Source: Pontibacter pudoricolor (lineage in GTDB: Bacteria; Bacteroidota; Bacteroidia; Cytophagales; Hymenobacteraceae). From it: DNA of 64,000 nt. The DNA is taken from positions 3,944,001 to 4,008,000 of the forward strand of contig NZ_CP048106.1 of NCBI RefSeq assembly GCF_010092985.1, given 5' to 3'. Below the pieces are notes generated by a model. That model was not told the origin of the DNA, did not search any database, and saw only the letters and a program-made list of their open reading frames with translations. Below are positions 53,668 through 62,203 of the stretch, in pieces (position 1 is the stretch's first letter; the number at the start of each line of letters is the position of its first letter). Position numbers and translations under genes: made by a program.

Positions 53668-53686
53668 TATAATATTCAGTCTTTGT

Positions 53687-54148
53687 TTAACTCGCGTGCT
53701 CTGAAGTAACAACCCAGCGGTCACTGATGTTTTTCCAGACCTGCGATGATACACCACCCATCAGGCGCTTACCATCCAGCTCAATCTTCCAACGGAAAAC
53801 AAAGTAAACGGCCTCTTTGGATACCTGCTCTATATGTAGCGGCTCGTAACTATAAACGCCCATTTTGCTGCGGTCAGCAAAGTCCTGCAGAAACATGTCG
53901 TACACCTGCTGGTAGCCTTTTTCGGTGCCGCCTTTACTTATCCAGAGCATCTCCGGGGAGTTCCAGTAAAAGGTCATCGCTGTTTCCAGGTCGCCTTTGT
54001 TCCACGCGGAAATCTGTCCTTCCAACGCTTTTTTTACTTCCTGTACGGCATCGCCTTTAGGCATGGTAAACGACGAAACTATAGTTGTGGTAGCCATCAG
54101 CAGCAGTGTTAGGTAAAGTAGTTTCAGGTTACTGGCCATTGATGCCAT
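53687..54148 (-). CDS. Secreted NTF2-like (SnoaL/DUF4440-type) protein
   Basis: 153 aa with a hydrophobic signal sequence (LLYLTLLLMATTTIVSSFT) followed by a small alpha+beta-barrel domain of the NTF2-like superfamily (VKKALEGQISAWNKGDLETAMTFYWNSPEML...). Such domains act as ketosteroid-isomerase-like enzymes or as binding modules; no catalytic set is evident. The start overlaps the mutA stop by up to 20 bases (a second Met at 54139 gives 11), which suggests coupling. A periplasmic protein within a cytoplasmic mutase operon is unexpected. Confidence 0.8.
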   Translation of the reverse strand: MASMASNLKLLYLTLLLMATTTIVSSFTMPKGDAVQEVKKALEGQISAWNKGDLETAMTFYWNSPEMLWISKGGTEKGYQQVYDMFLQDFADRSKMGVYSYEPLHIEQVSKEAVYFVFRWKIELDGKRLMGGVSSQVWKNISDRWVVTSEHAS

Positions 54149-55967
54149 GTAGTTTTTTATGAACCAGGTCCAGAATGCTCTTCATGTCGCAGTCTTCAAA
54201 AATAAACTCGTCGTAACCGTTCGCAACCATTTCATCTTTCATATGCTGCGGGTCATCGGCCAGAATTAAAGTTGGTTTGGCATGGTGGTTACGAATGCGA
54301 GGGCCAAACTCGCGTACATAAGCCGATTCTGATGAGGCTACTACCAATACTTCGGCAGGCGTACTTTGTAATTTGTCAGAGGCTTCTTCTACGGAGCTGT
54401 AGTGCTGTAGCTGCGTCTCGAAACCGGCGCAGCTGAAAAGCTCCTGGGCGAAAGTGGCATTTACATGGCGTTTCTCGCTATCGCCGATAATGGCAACTAT
54501 AGCTTTAGGACGACGCTGACGCTTCCGCAAATGCAGTTCGGTAGCCATGCGCATTACTTCGGTTGGGTAAGCGGCGCGTGTGGTATCAAATGCTTCGCTC
54601 TGGATCAGTTCTTCCGGGTCAAAATCTATTTTCTCTTTCGGATTCGGGTATTTGTTTGTACCAACCAGTACCATGCGGCCCTTGGCAATATCACGGAATT
54701 TGCGGCGGCTTACTTCTGTAATGGAGCCAAGTATAAAGCCATTCTCATAAGCTTCTTCAAAACCACCTTTCGCTTCCACTTCATTAAACAGCGCCCAGGC
54801 CTGGCCTGCTAACTGGTCTGTAAGCGACTCTAAATAATAAGATCCGGCGGCAGGGTCAATGGCTTTATCTAAGTAGGCTTCTTCCTTTAATATGATCGAA
54901 ACGTTGCGGGCTATTCGCTCCGAGAACTCGTCAGACGCTTTAAAAGTGCTGTCGAAAGGCGATACTGTAAGCGAATCGGCACCGGCAAGTACTGCAGACA
55001 TGGCTTCGGTGGTTACGCGCAGCATGTTCACGTACGGGTCCAGGGTTGTCTGGTACCAGCTTGAGGTGCTGCTATGAATGCGCAACCTGGATGCCAGTTG
55101 AGGATCTGCGTTGTAAGCTTTAACTATAGCTGCCCAGAGCAGGCGCAAGGCACGAAGTTTGGCTATCTCGAAAAAATAATTGGTGCCCGCAGCCATATGA
55201 AACTGCATATTCTGCAAAACGACTGCTGTTGATTGCCCGGCGTTTGTTAAGCGGTGCACATAGGCTACGGCAGCGCTCAGCGTATAGGCAATTTCCTGAA
55301 CGGCAGATGCGCCGATACTGCTGAAATTAGTGCCGCTGATGGTGATGCCGTAAAATTCAGGGCTATCTTCAGTCAGGTTCAGTACTTCTAAAATGGCTCT
55401 GTTTTCTTCTCTTGTCAGCTCGCCCTTGGCTGTCATGGGGTCATACTTCACAAATCCTTTCAGGCGCTGGCTTGTAACCTGGTTGGCGCTCAGTTTGCTT
55501 TGCAGGCGGTTCAGGAACTGTTCAGGTTTGTTTTGTAAAGTATAGCTGATGCAGCATGTGTTCAGGTCCGCTTTGCCCAGGAGGTAAACTATATCGAAGT
55601 GGTCAGGCTGTGCAAGAATAAAATGAACACCGTCGGCACCGCGTGCAATGGCATCAGCTGCTTTATCTATAGCCGTTCTGCCATTGTCTTCTACTTTAAT
55701 TTCCTGAATGTTAAGCCAGGTATTTGCATCTGTTTTTGTGCCGCGCAGATAAGGATAATCGCCCGGTTTCTGCTGTGTGGCAGCCAGTTGCTCTATATCT
55801 TCTTTGGTATAGTAGGGCTTAATGTCGAGGCCTTCGTAGGTGTGCCAGGTGAGCTGCTCCAGTGGCGTATCGCGCAGATCTTTACGGGCGCGCTCTTCCC
55901 AGGCGGCTGCCGAAGCAGTTGTAAATTCCGAGAATAGCTTCTGAGTGTGTTTGTTCTCGTCCGTCAT
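54129..55967 (-). CDS. mutA: Methylmalonyl-CoA mutase, small (beta) subunit
   Basis: 612-aa subunit of the heterodimeric mutase. It has the TIM-barrel part with RTDANTWLNIQEI-like segments and the same overall order as the large subunit, but the cobalamin-binding D-x-H-x-x-G is missing (GDSEKRHVNATFAQE occupies the corresponding place), as expected for the small, non-cofactor subunit. First gene of the four-gene minus-strand operon; its end overlaps the NTF2-like gene. Confidence 0.93.
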   Translation of the reverse strand: MTDENKHTQKLFSEFTTASAAAWEERARKDLRDTPLEQLTWHTYEGLDIKPYYTKEDIEQLAATQQKPGDYPYLRGTKTDANTWLNIQEIKVEDNGRTAIDKAADAIARGADGVHFILAQPDHFDIVYLLGKADLNTCCISYTLQNKPEQFLNRLQSKLSANQVTSQRLKGFVKYDPMTAKGELTREENRAILEVLNLTEDSPEFYGITISGTNFSSIGASAVQEIAYTLSAAVAYVHRLTNAGQSTAVVLQNMQFHMAAGTNYFFEIAKLRALRLLWAAIVKAYNADPQLASRLRIHSSTSSWYQTTLDPYVNMLRVTTEAMSAVLAGADSLTVSPFDSTFKASDEFSERIARNVSIILKEEAYLDKAIDPAAGSYYLESLTDQLAGQAWALFNEVEAKGGFEEAYENGFILGSITEVSRRKFRDIAKGRMVLVGTNKYPNPKEKIDFDPEELIQSEAFDTTRAAYPTEVMRMATELHLRKRQRRPKAIVAIIGDSEKRHVNATFAQELFSCAGFETQLQHYSSVEEASDKLQSTPAEVLVVASSESAYVREFGPRIRNHHAKPTLILADDPQHMKDEMVANGYDEFIFEDCDMKSILDLVHKKLHGINGQ

Positions 55968-56044
55968 CTTAGGTATAGATATAATTTGATGTAAAGATAT
56001 ACTTTACTTTATGTTTTTAATAAGTTAGCATGGCCTTAGCCGCT

Positions 56045-56428
56045 TTATTTAATACGTGAAACAAAGGCTTGGTATGCCCAGTAGCCGATCAGCAACCATA
56101 TAATTACGATAACAGCAGCCATGGTATAGTTTACCTGGCGGGGTTGCTGCAGCATTTGCCGTGCTTTTTGCCGGTACTCGTCCAGCACAGCTGCGGGCAT
56201 TAGTTTTATAGTTAGCCAGATACCCATTGGCAGCAAAACCAGATCATCTACATAACCCAGCACAGGAATAAAATCGGGAATAAGGTCGATGGGACTGAAA
56301 GCGTAGGCAACTGTAAGTACCAGCACAACTTTCGCCAGGAACGGAATACGTGGGTCCCGCGAAGCCAGGTACAGGGTATAAATGTCTTCTTTCAGCTTAC
56401 GAACTATATCTTTCCATTTACGGAGCAT
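56045..56428 (-). CDS. YkvA/DUF1232 membrane protein
   Basis: 127-aa membrane protein with the DUF1232 signature SPIDLIPDFIPVLGYVDDLVLLPMGIWLTIKLMP and an extra C-terminal hydrophobic segment (AAVIVIIWLLIGYWAYQAF). The function of the family is unknown. It lies upstream of mutA on the same strand but 77 bases from it, with no clear sign of shared transcription. Confidence 0.9.
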   Translation of the reverse strand: MLRKWKDIVRKLKEDIYTLYLASRDPRIPFLAKVVLVLTVAYAFSPIDLIPDFIPVLGYVDDLVLLPMGIWLTIKLMPAAVLDEYRQKARQMLQQPRQVNYTMAAVIVIIWLLIGYWAYQAFVSRIK

Positions 56429-56553
56429 ATTTTATACTACGGTAATCAGCAGGGCAAGAGTTGGTTTTAAGCTGGCAGGATGATCGGGAACTATAGGTTT
56501 GAACTATAAAATTGCTATATTTCTACGTAGTACCAGAACTAAAACTTACCTGT

Positions 56554-57864
56554 ATGCACAAAACATTACTAACTATAGTTGGCGCCGGACTGCTGGCCCT
56601 TCCTGCCACTGCCCAGGATGCAAAACTGCTTGCCCGAGCCAATTCCATGGCCGACAAAACAGAAAAGAAAGTAATTGAATGGCGGCGCGATTTTCATGAG
56701 CACCCCGAACTTGGCAACCGCGAAGTAAAGACCGCTGAGAAAATAGCTGCCGAGCTGAAACGGTTAGGCATTGAAGTAGAAACCGGCGTAGCGCACACCG
56801 GTGTGGTGGGCGTGCTGAAAGGCGGAAAACCCGGACCTGTAGTTGCCCTGCGTGCCGATATGGATGGTTTGCCTGTAACAGAACGTGCTAATTTGCCTTA
56901 TGCATCTAAAGCAAAGAGTACTTACAACGGTCAGGAAGTTGGCGTAATGCACGCCTGCGGCCACGATACGCATGTGGCCATGTTGCTGGGCGCTGCCGAA
57001 GTGCTGGCCGGAATGAAGAAAGATTTGCCTGGAACGGTTAAGTTTATCTTTCAGCCTGCCGAAGAAGGCGCACCGGCCGGGGAGAAAGGCGGCGCTTCGC
57101 TGATGGTGGAAGAAGGCGTGCTGAGCAAAGGACCAAAACCGGAAGTAATATTCGGGTTGCATATTAACTCCCAGACCGAAGTTGGAAAACTGAAGTACAG
57201 GCCCGGCGGCATTATGGCCAGTGCTGATTTGCTTAAGATAAAAGTGAAAGGCAAGCAGGTGCATGGCGCGAGCCCATGGGCTGGTGTAGATCCTATAGTT
57301 GCGTCGGCGCAGATCATAAACGGCCTGCAAACTATAGTCAGTCGCCAGCTCGACCTGACCGAAGATGCCGCTGTAGTAACGATTGGTAGCATACACGGTG
57401 GCGTGCGCAACAACATCATTCCGGAAGAGGTGTTGCTGGAAGGCACTATCCGTTCCCTGAACCCCGAGATGCAGAAACAGATACATGAGAAGATAAAACT
57501 GACAGCTACCAAAATTGCCGAAAGCACCGGTGCCACCGCCGAAGTAACTATAGCAGAGATGGCACCTGTAACATTTAACGATGCAGCCTTAACCCAGAAA
57601 ATGTTGCCAACCCTGCAAACTATAGCCGGCAAAGATAATGTGCTGCTGATGAACGCCATGACCGGCGCCGAAGACTTTGCCTATTACCAGCAGAAGACAC
57701 CCGGGCTGTTTGTGTTTGTAGGCGGTATGAAAAAAGGCCAGGACCCAGCCACTGCCCCAGCCCATCACACGCCAGATTTTTACATCGACGAAAGCGGCAT
57801 GAACCTGGGCGTTAAAACACTGCTAGGCCTTACATTAAACTATATGATGGGGAAGGGCAAATAG
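56554..57864 (+). CDS. Secreted M20-family amidohydrolase
   Basis: Zinc hydrolase of the M20D group (hippurate/indole-acetyl-amino-acid amidohydrolase type), with a signal peptide (PATAQ) placing it in the periplasm. The start at 56554 is selected for that signal; an upstream ATG at 56512 is in frame but precedes it with no function. Metal-site motifs: RADMDGLPV, MHACGHDTHVAMLLGAA, FQPAEEG and the C-terminal GAEDFAYYQQKTPGLFVFVGG. 436 aa. The substrate is probably an N-acylated or N-acetyl amino acid. The exact AACTATAGTT at 56571-56580 is read as L-T-I-V-G in the signal peptide. Confidence 0.92.
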   Translation: MHKTLLTIVGAGLLALPATAQDAKLLARANSMADKTEKKVIEWRRDFHEHPELGNREVKTAEKIAAELKRLGIEVETGVAHTGVVGVLKGGKPGPVVALRADMDGLPVTERANLPYASKAKSTYNGQEVGVMHACGHDTHVAMLLGAAEVLAGMKKDLPGTVKFIFQPAEEGAPAGEKGGASLMVEEGVLSKGPKPEVIFGLHINSQTEVGKLKYRPGGIMASADLLKIKVKGKQVHGASPWAGVDPIVASAQIINGLQTIVSRQLDLTEDAAVVTIGSIHGGVRNNIIPEEVLLEGTIRSLNPEMQKQIHEKIKLTATKIAESTGATAEVTIAEMAPVTFNDAALTQKMLPTLQTIAGKDNVLLMNAMTGAEDFAYYQQKTPGLFVFVGGMKKGQDPATAPAHHTPDFYIDESGMNLGVKTLLGLTLNYMMGKGK

Positions 57865-57884
57865 TAGGACTAATGATTATCTAG

Positions 57885-58412
57885 ATGGAAATAACTATAG
57901 CTAGTTTATGTCCTAACAAAGAAGAATTTTTGTTGAGAGGTAAATTACTTTGGCAACTGCTCAATAGGCATAAGGAGATAAATTTTAGAATATTTGGTTT
58001 CTGGTTTGGATTGTTGATAATATTTCTGTTTTCAGCCTACACTCTCAGCGAATTAATAGAAAAGACAGAATCTGCAGTTTTAATTACTTTAACAGGACTA
58101 GTATACCTTTATTTGCTGACGACTCATTACATCAGTAAGAGAGAGTATTTTAAACACATCAAATTAGTTGCACAACATGAGGCTGAACTTGGTCCAGCAG
58201 AAGTTTATATAAATGCTCAAAAGATAACCTATAGGGATGGTAAGCAACAATTCTCCTACCCATTGAATAAGGTAATACAGTTTACTCATTATAAAGGCTA
58301 TATCTTTATTCTAACTAATAGGGATAACCTTCACCAATCTATTATTTTAAATAAACAAGATATTAGTGAGCAACAAAATCAAGCATTAGATACTCTTTTG
58401 TACAATAAGTAA
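57885..58412 (+). CDS. Membrane protein, YcxB-like
   Basis: 175 aa with two membrane segments (about residues 35-55 and 66-84) and a C-terminal soluble domain (AEVYINAQKITYRDGKQQFSYPLNKVIQFTHYKGYIFILTN) similar to the YcxB-like C-terminal domain. The gene is clearly more AT-rich than its neighbours. Function unknown. It begins 20 bases after the M20 amidohydrolase gene and may be read with it. Confidence 0.6.
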   Translation: MEITIASLCPNKEEFLLRGKLLWQLLNRHKEINFRIFGFWFGLLIIFLFSAYTLSELIEKTESAVLITLTGLVYLYLLTTHYISKREYFKHIKLVAQHEAELGPAEVYINAQKITYRDGKQQFSYPLNKVIQFTHYKGYIFILTNRDNLHQSIILNKQDISEQQNQALDTLLYNK

Positions 58413-58419
58413 AGAAAGA

Positions 58420-58465
58420 AAACCGGCAAGCCTGCGCTGTTATTGCAGCACCAACTTGCCGGTTT
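58420..58465. terminator. Terminator overlapping a convergent coding end
   Basis: An 11-bp perfect stem (AAACCGGCAAG at 58420-58430; complement 58455-58465). The right arm lies inside the last codons of the T9SS-protein gene (coding T-G-K-L), so the terminator and the coding sequence overlap. Confidence 0.8.
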
Positions 58466-60227
58466 GTTTATGTCCGCTTTTTGTGGTTAAACTATAAAAG
58501 TATAAGCCCGAAGTTGTAGTACCTGGTCTTCTGATCTCTGTGGTGCCCGGTTGTAGTTGCTGCTCCAGTAAAAGCTTGCCCTGCAAACTGTAGATGCGCA
58601 GTGTTGCGGGTGCTTCTGCCTGAACAGTAAACTTATCCTGTGCCGGGTTTGGGTATATTAGGTAAGTTGCTACGGCTAGTTCTTCTGCGGTTGCTGTTGG
58701 TAGTTGTTGTGTAACTATAACCTGTACCTGCATCTCTTTAACTATAGGCGCGCCGGCATAAGAAGCTCTTTGGCCAGCCATACGGGCCGGGTTGTAGGTA
58801 GCTTTAAAGGTTATAGCTTGTGGATTATAAGTTGTTTGATATACGCTTGGCTTAAATATCAACTCTCCAACTTTGCCCTCCGTAGTATCCCGAACAGTAA
58901 AATTGAATTTTTCGGCCTTAGCAGCCAATGCACTTTCTACACTTAATTCCTGTACGTAGCCATCCATGTTTTCAGCAAACATGCTGAGCTTTACTGTGTT
59001 GGTTGCCAGGAATATGTAATAACCTTCATCTGTCTTCGTGTATTTGTTCTGTCCCTCTAGCTTTATGATGGGTTGATCATCACGGATTATGATTCCAATA
59101 GACTTAGTATAGGAGTACCTACCATCAGTACCATAAAAATTAACAAAATAAGGGCGGTTTCTTATCAGGCTTTTATCAGGCTTAAAAGCGAATGTTCCTT
59201 TTACTCCGTGATAATCGATATCGTAGGTAACAGGTACCTTTAGGACGTGTGATAACTCGCTTGTAAAATAATTCCCTTTTCCGGTTACATAGTATTCATC
59301 TGGTTTCATATAGTTATAGCGCATCTGAAACTTTACCTCATCAGTTGCTTTAACTATTAAGTAACCTTCTGTGCTGTACTTCTGATTCTCAGTTTTTATT
59401 AATTCAAGCCACGAATCACCACTGTCAATAACCAGAATCTGCATTTCATATTCAATCTCGCTAATCATTGTGCCATCCCGCCATTCTTCTATCGCCACGG
59501 CGTAAATATATTCCCCTTTTCTGCAGGGAGCATCCCAGGTAAACTGACCATCAAGTTCTGAAAGATTGAACTCTGCATCACCTGAATAAGTAGAGTTACT
59601 GCACTTAAAAGTTTGGTCAGGCAAAGTATAACCAGTTACCGGAATAACATTGCCTGATTTATCGATAGCTTTTGGCGTAATAAGTTTAAAAGCGAGACTG
59701 TCGCCATCTGAATCGTGTGCTAAAAAATTATAGTTTACTGCTTTCCCGATACTGGCAAATACAGGCATTGGCGACAAGAACTGTGGACTGCTGTTAAAGC
59801 CTACACTTCCGTTTATAGTTACTGTTGTCTGTCTATAAATGGGAGATTGATCGCTGGGCGGAGTCATGTTAAGAAGACCCGGGTTACGGTTTATGATAAC
59901 GTGTGAAACCGTATAAATCCCGTCGCTGGCATAGGTGTATTCCCATATATATACCTCCTTATCTACCAGGGATGAAAGTGCACCGACAGGCGTAATCGAA
60001 CGTCGTTGTACTATTATATTATTCCCATCCCCCATTTTAATTTCAACTTCAGGGGAGTCAGCCTGGGATGCTCTATCAGTAAATGTTGTTAATGTAAAAA
60101 ATAACCTCCGTGGAATTGGATTCGCTGTGGTATCATACTTGAAAGTTATGTAACTACCTCTGTGGTGTGTAGCCGAAGCACTAACAAAGCAAAGCAACAG
60201 CAGGACGAAAAGTATAAGTTGTTTCAT
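58440..60227 (-). CDS. T9SS-secreted surface protein
   Basis: 595-aa protein with a signal peptide (ASATHHRGSYITFKYD) and a C-terminal type IX secretion sorting domain (YLIYPNPAQDKFTVQAEAPATLRIYSLQGKLLLEQ...GLYFYSLTTKSGHKQTGKLVLQ). It is therefore exported through the type IX system and anchored or released at the surface. The body contains extracellular beta domains of the kind seen in PKD/cadherin-like proteins, including HHRGSYITF at the start. It is AT-rich compared with the surrounding genes. The specific role, adhesion or enzyme, is not evident. Confidence 0.85.
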   Translation of the reverse strand: MKQLILFVLLLLCFVSASATHHRGSYITFKYDTTANPIPRRLFFTLTTFTDRASQADSPEVEIKMGDGNNIIVQRRSITPVGALSSLVDKEVYIWEYTYASDGIYTVSHVIINRNPGLLNMTPPSDQSPIYRQTTVTINGSVGFNSSPQFLSPMPVFASIGKAVNYNFLAHDSDGDSLAFKLITPKAIDKSGNVIPVTGYTLPDQTFKCSNSTYSGDAEFNLSELDGQFTWDAPCRKGEYIYAVAIEEWRDGTMISEIEYEMQILVIDSGDSWLELIKTENQKYSTEGYLIVKATDEVKFQMRYNYMKPDEYYVTGKGNYFTSELSHVLKVPVTYDIDYHGVKGTFAFKPDKSLIRNRPYFVNFYGTDGRYSYTKSIGIIIRDDQPIIKLEGQNKYTKTDEGYYIFLATNTVKLSMFAENMDGYVQELSVESALAAKAEKFNFTVRDTTEGKVGELIFKPSVYQTTYNPQAITFKATYNPARMAGQRASYAGAPIVKEMQVQVIVTQQLPTATAEELAVATYLIYPNPAQDKFTVQAEAPATLRIYSLQGKLLLEQQLQPGTTEIRRPGTTTSGLYFYSLTTKSGHKQTGKLVLQ

Positions 60228-60389
60228 AGATCAGGTTAAAAAGTCACTAAAGATAACAGCTTGTTATTAAATATAGCAACTATAGAATATAAATGTTAAC
60301 TTAAGCAATGAAACCGTTGGCAGGTGAATTGTTGTTGTGCCACAGCAGCTATATCCGTACTTTTGTGGATAACTCGCATCTTACCATTT

Positions 60390-61148
60390 ATGAAGCACCC
60401 GATCTATCGTTATATAACTGCCCTTTTGCTTGCCACGTCTGTAGTTGGTTGTCAGCAGAAGGTGTGGCAGCCACAGGCCAGCCTACAGCAAACCGACGTA
60501 GCCGTTGACAGCACTTTAACCGCCGACCCGGAAACCGAAGCCATGATTGCCCCTTACCGAAAGCAGGTAACCGCCAAAATGAGCGAAGTGATTGGTACAG
60601 CTCCCGTCGAGCTGCGCAAAGCAGAGTACGAATCGACGCTGGGTAATTTTGTGGTAGACCTGTTGCTGCAGGAAACCAATAAACTGGTAGACGAACCGGT
60701 AGACATGGCCCAGACAACAAATGGCGGTTTGCGCGTGCCGCTTCCGGCCGGACCGATAACAGTGGGTCATATTTTTGAACTGATGCCTTTCGAGAACGAA
60801 GTGGTAGTTTTAACCCTTGATGGTCCGGCAACACAGGAGCTGTTCGACTTTGCTGCCAAAACAGGTATTTCCCCGATTGCCAACGCCACTTACACAATAC
60901 AGAACGGCAAAGCCACAAACGTTAAAATTGGTGGTAAACCCCTGGATACAACACGCAACTATACCATTGTAACATCAGATTACCTGGCAGGTGGTGGCGA
61001 TAACATGGAAATGTTCAAGAAAGCCATCAGGTCTGAAAAAGTGGGCATGATGATGCGCGACATGATCCTGAAACATATAAAAGAACTGACTGCAGCCGGC
61101 AAACCTATAGTTGCCGACACTGCCAAACGTGTTACCGGCGCACAATAA
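60390..61148 (+). CDS. 5'-nucleotidase C-terminal domain lipoprotein
   Basis: 252-aa lipoprotein (signal ends in VVGC) consisting of just the C-terminal substrate-binding domain of 5'-nucleotidases: ESTLGNFVVDLLLQET, TTNGGLRVPLPAGPITVGHIFELMPFENEVVVLTL and SDYLAGGGDNMEMF. The start at 60390 gives a proper lipobox; an in-frame start at 60324 does not. The matching metallophosphatase domain is encoded by the next gene, 13 bases downstream, so the usual single polypeptide is divided in two and in reversed order. An AACTATAGTT (61148-61157) forms most of the gap. Confidence 0.9.
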   Translation: MKHPIYRYITALLLATSVVGCQQKVWQPQASLQQTDVAVDSTLTADPETEAMIAPYRKQVTAKMSEVIGTAPVELRKAEYESTLGNFVVDLLLQETNKLVDEPVDMAQTTNGGLRVPLPAGPITVGHIFELMPFENEVVVLTLDGPATQELFDFAAKTGISPIANATYTIQNGKATNVKIGGKPLDTTRNYTIVTSDYLAGGGDNMEMFKKAIRSEKVGMMMRDMILKHIKELTAAGKPIVADTAKRVTGAQ

Positions 61149-61161
61149 ACTATAGTTAGTC

Positions 61162-62097
61162 ATGAAGAGAAGAGATTTTTTAAAGTACAGCGCCGTAGGT
61201 GCAGCCGGCTTAACTATAGTTGGTTTACCTTTTAGCTCCCAGGCAGCCAGTAAAACTATAAAGCTTACCATTCTGCACACCAACGACCAGCATTCGCGCA
61301 TCGATCCGTTTCCGAACGATGGCCGCAAGTTTGCCGGAATGGGAGGGATGGCCCGCCGTGCCAGCCTGATAGAAAAAATACGCAAAGACGAGCCTAATAT
61401 TTTGTTGCTTGATTCAGGTGATATCTGGCAGGGAACCCCTTATTTCAACTTTTTTAACGGCGAGCTGGAGTACAAACTGATGAGCGACATGAAATACGAT
61501 GCCGCCACTTTAGGTAACCACGACTTTGACCTGGGCCTGGAAGGACTGGCAAAGCAACTGCCGGCTGCCGGTTTCGAGTTCGTGAACTCCAACTACGATT
61601 TCTCTAAAACTATCCTGAAAGATAAATTCAAGCCTTACAAGATATTCGAGAAAGAAGGTATCCGCGTTGGCGTGTTTGGGTTAGGGATACAACTGGAAGG
61701 TTTGGTTGGTAAAAAGCAGTTTGGCGAAACCGTGTATTTAGACCCGGTTGCAAAAGCGCAGGAAATGGTAGCCGAGCTCCGCGAAAACCAGAAATGCCAT
61801 ATGGTTATCTGTTTGTCGCACCTGGGCTATAGTTACCAGACTCAGAAAATAGATGACCGCAAGCTGGCAGCGCAGGTAAGCGGCATCGACCTTGTTTTAG
61901 GTGGCCACACCCATACGTTTATGGATGAGCCGGAAGTACTGCGCCATGAGTCGGGCCACGAAACACTCATTAACCAGGTAGGGTATGCCGGTATCTATTT
62001 AGGCCGTATCGACTTTGAATTCAATAAAAAAACGAAGGAAAAAACAACTATAAAAACGGCTGCACTGCCTGTGGATAACCCTGTATTAACTTCGTGA
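61162..62097 (+). CDS. Metallophosphatase domain of a split 5'-nucleotidase, Tat-exported
   Basis: 311-aa calcineurin-like phosphoesterase with an RR-type Tat signal (MKRRDFLKYSAVGAAGLTIV...). Metal-binding motifs follow the family order: HTNDQHSR, LLDSGDIWQG, LGNHDFDLG, VICLSHLG and GGHTHTF. It likely works with the substrate-binding lipoprotein encoded upstream to release phosphate from nucleotides in the periplasm. An exact AACTATAGTT (61212-61221) is translated as L-T-I-V-G in the Tat signal region. Confidence 0.92.
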   Translation: MKRRDFLKYSAVGAAGLTIVGLPFSSQAASKTIKLTILHTNDQHSRIDPFPNDGRKFAGMGGMARRASLIEKIRKDEPNILLLDSGDIWQGTPYFNFFNGELEYKLMSDMKYDAATLGNHDFDLGLEGLAKQLPAAGFEFVNSNYDFSKTILKDKFKPYKIFEKEGIRVGVFGLGIQLEGLVGKKQFGETVYLDPVAKAQEMVAELRENQKCHMVICLSHLGYSYQTQKIDDRKLAAQVSGIDLVLGGHTHTFMDEPEVLRHESGHETLINQVGYAGIYLGRIDFEFNKKTKEKTTIKTAALPVDNPVLTS

Positions 62098-62203
62098 AAA
62101 AATAATTTTTTGTTTACTTATATTTAAGCAAATTTGTAACCCCCCTGTCGAATAAGGAGAGGTTTGCTTCACCAAACTAATCTAGTGTGCTTTGGAAAAT
62201 TGG

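Noticed and set aside
60364..60372. Perfect DnaA box (TGTGGATAA, complement TTATCCACA) upstream of the nucleotidase lipoprotein gene
   Set aside because: Single site; no second box or AT-rich unwinding region nearby and it is 1.8 kb from dnaA. Not enough to call an origin.
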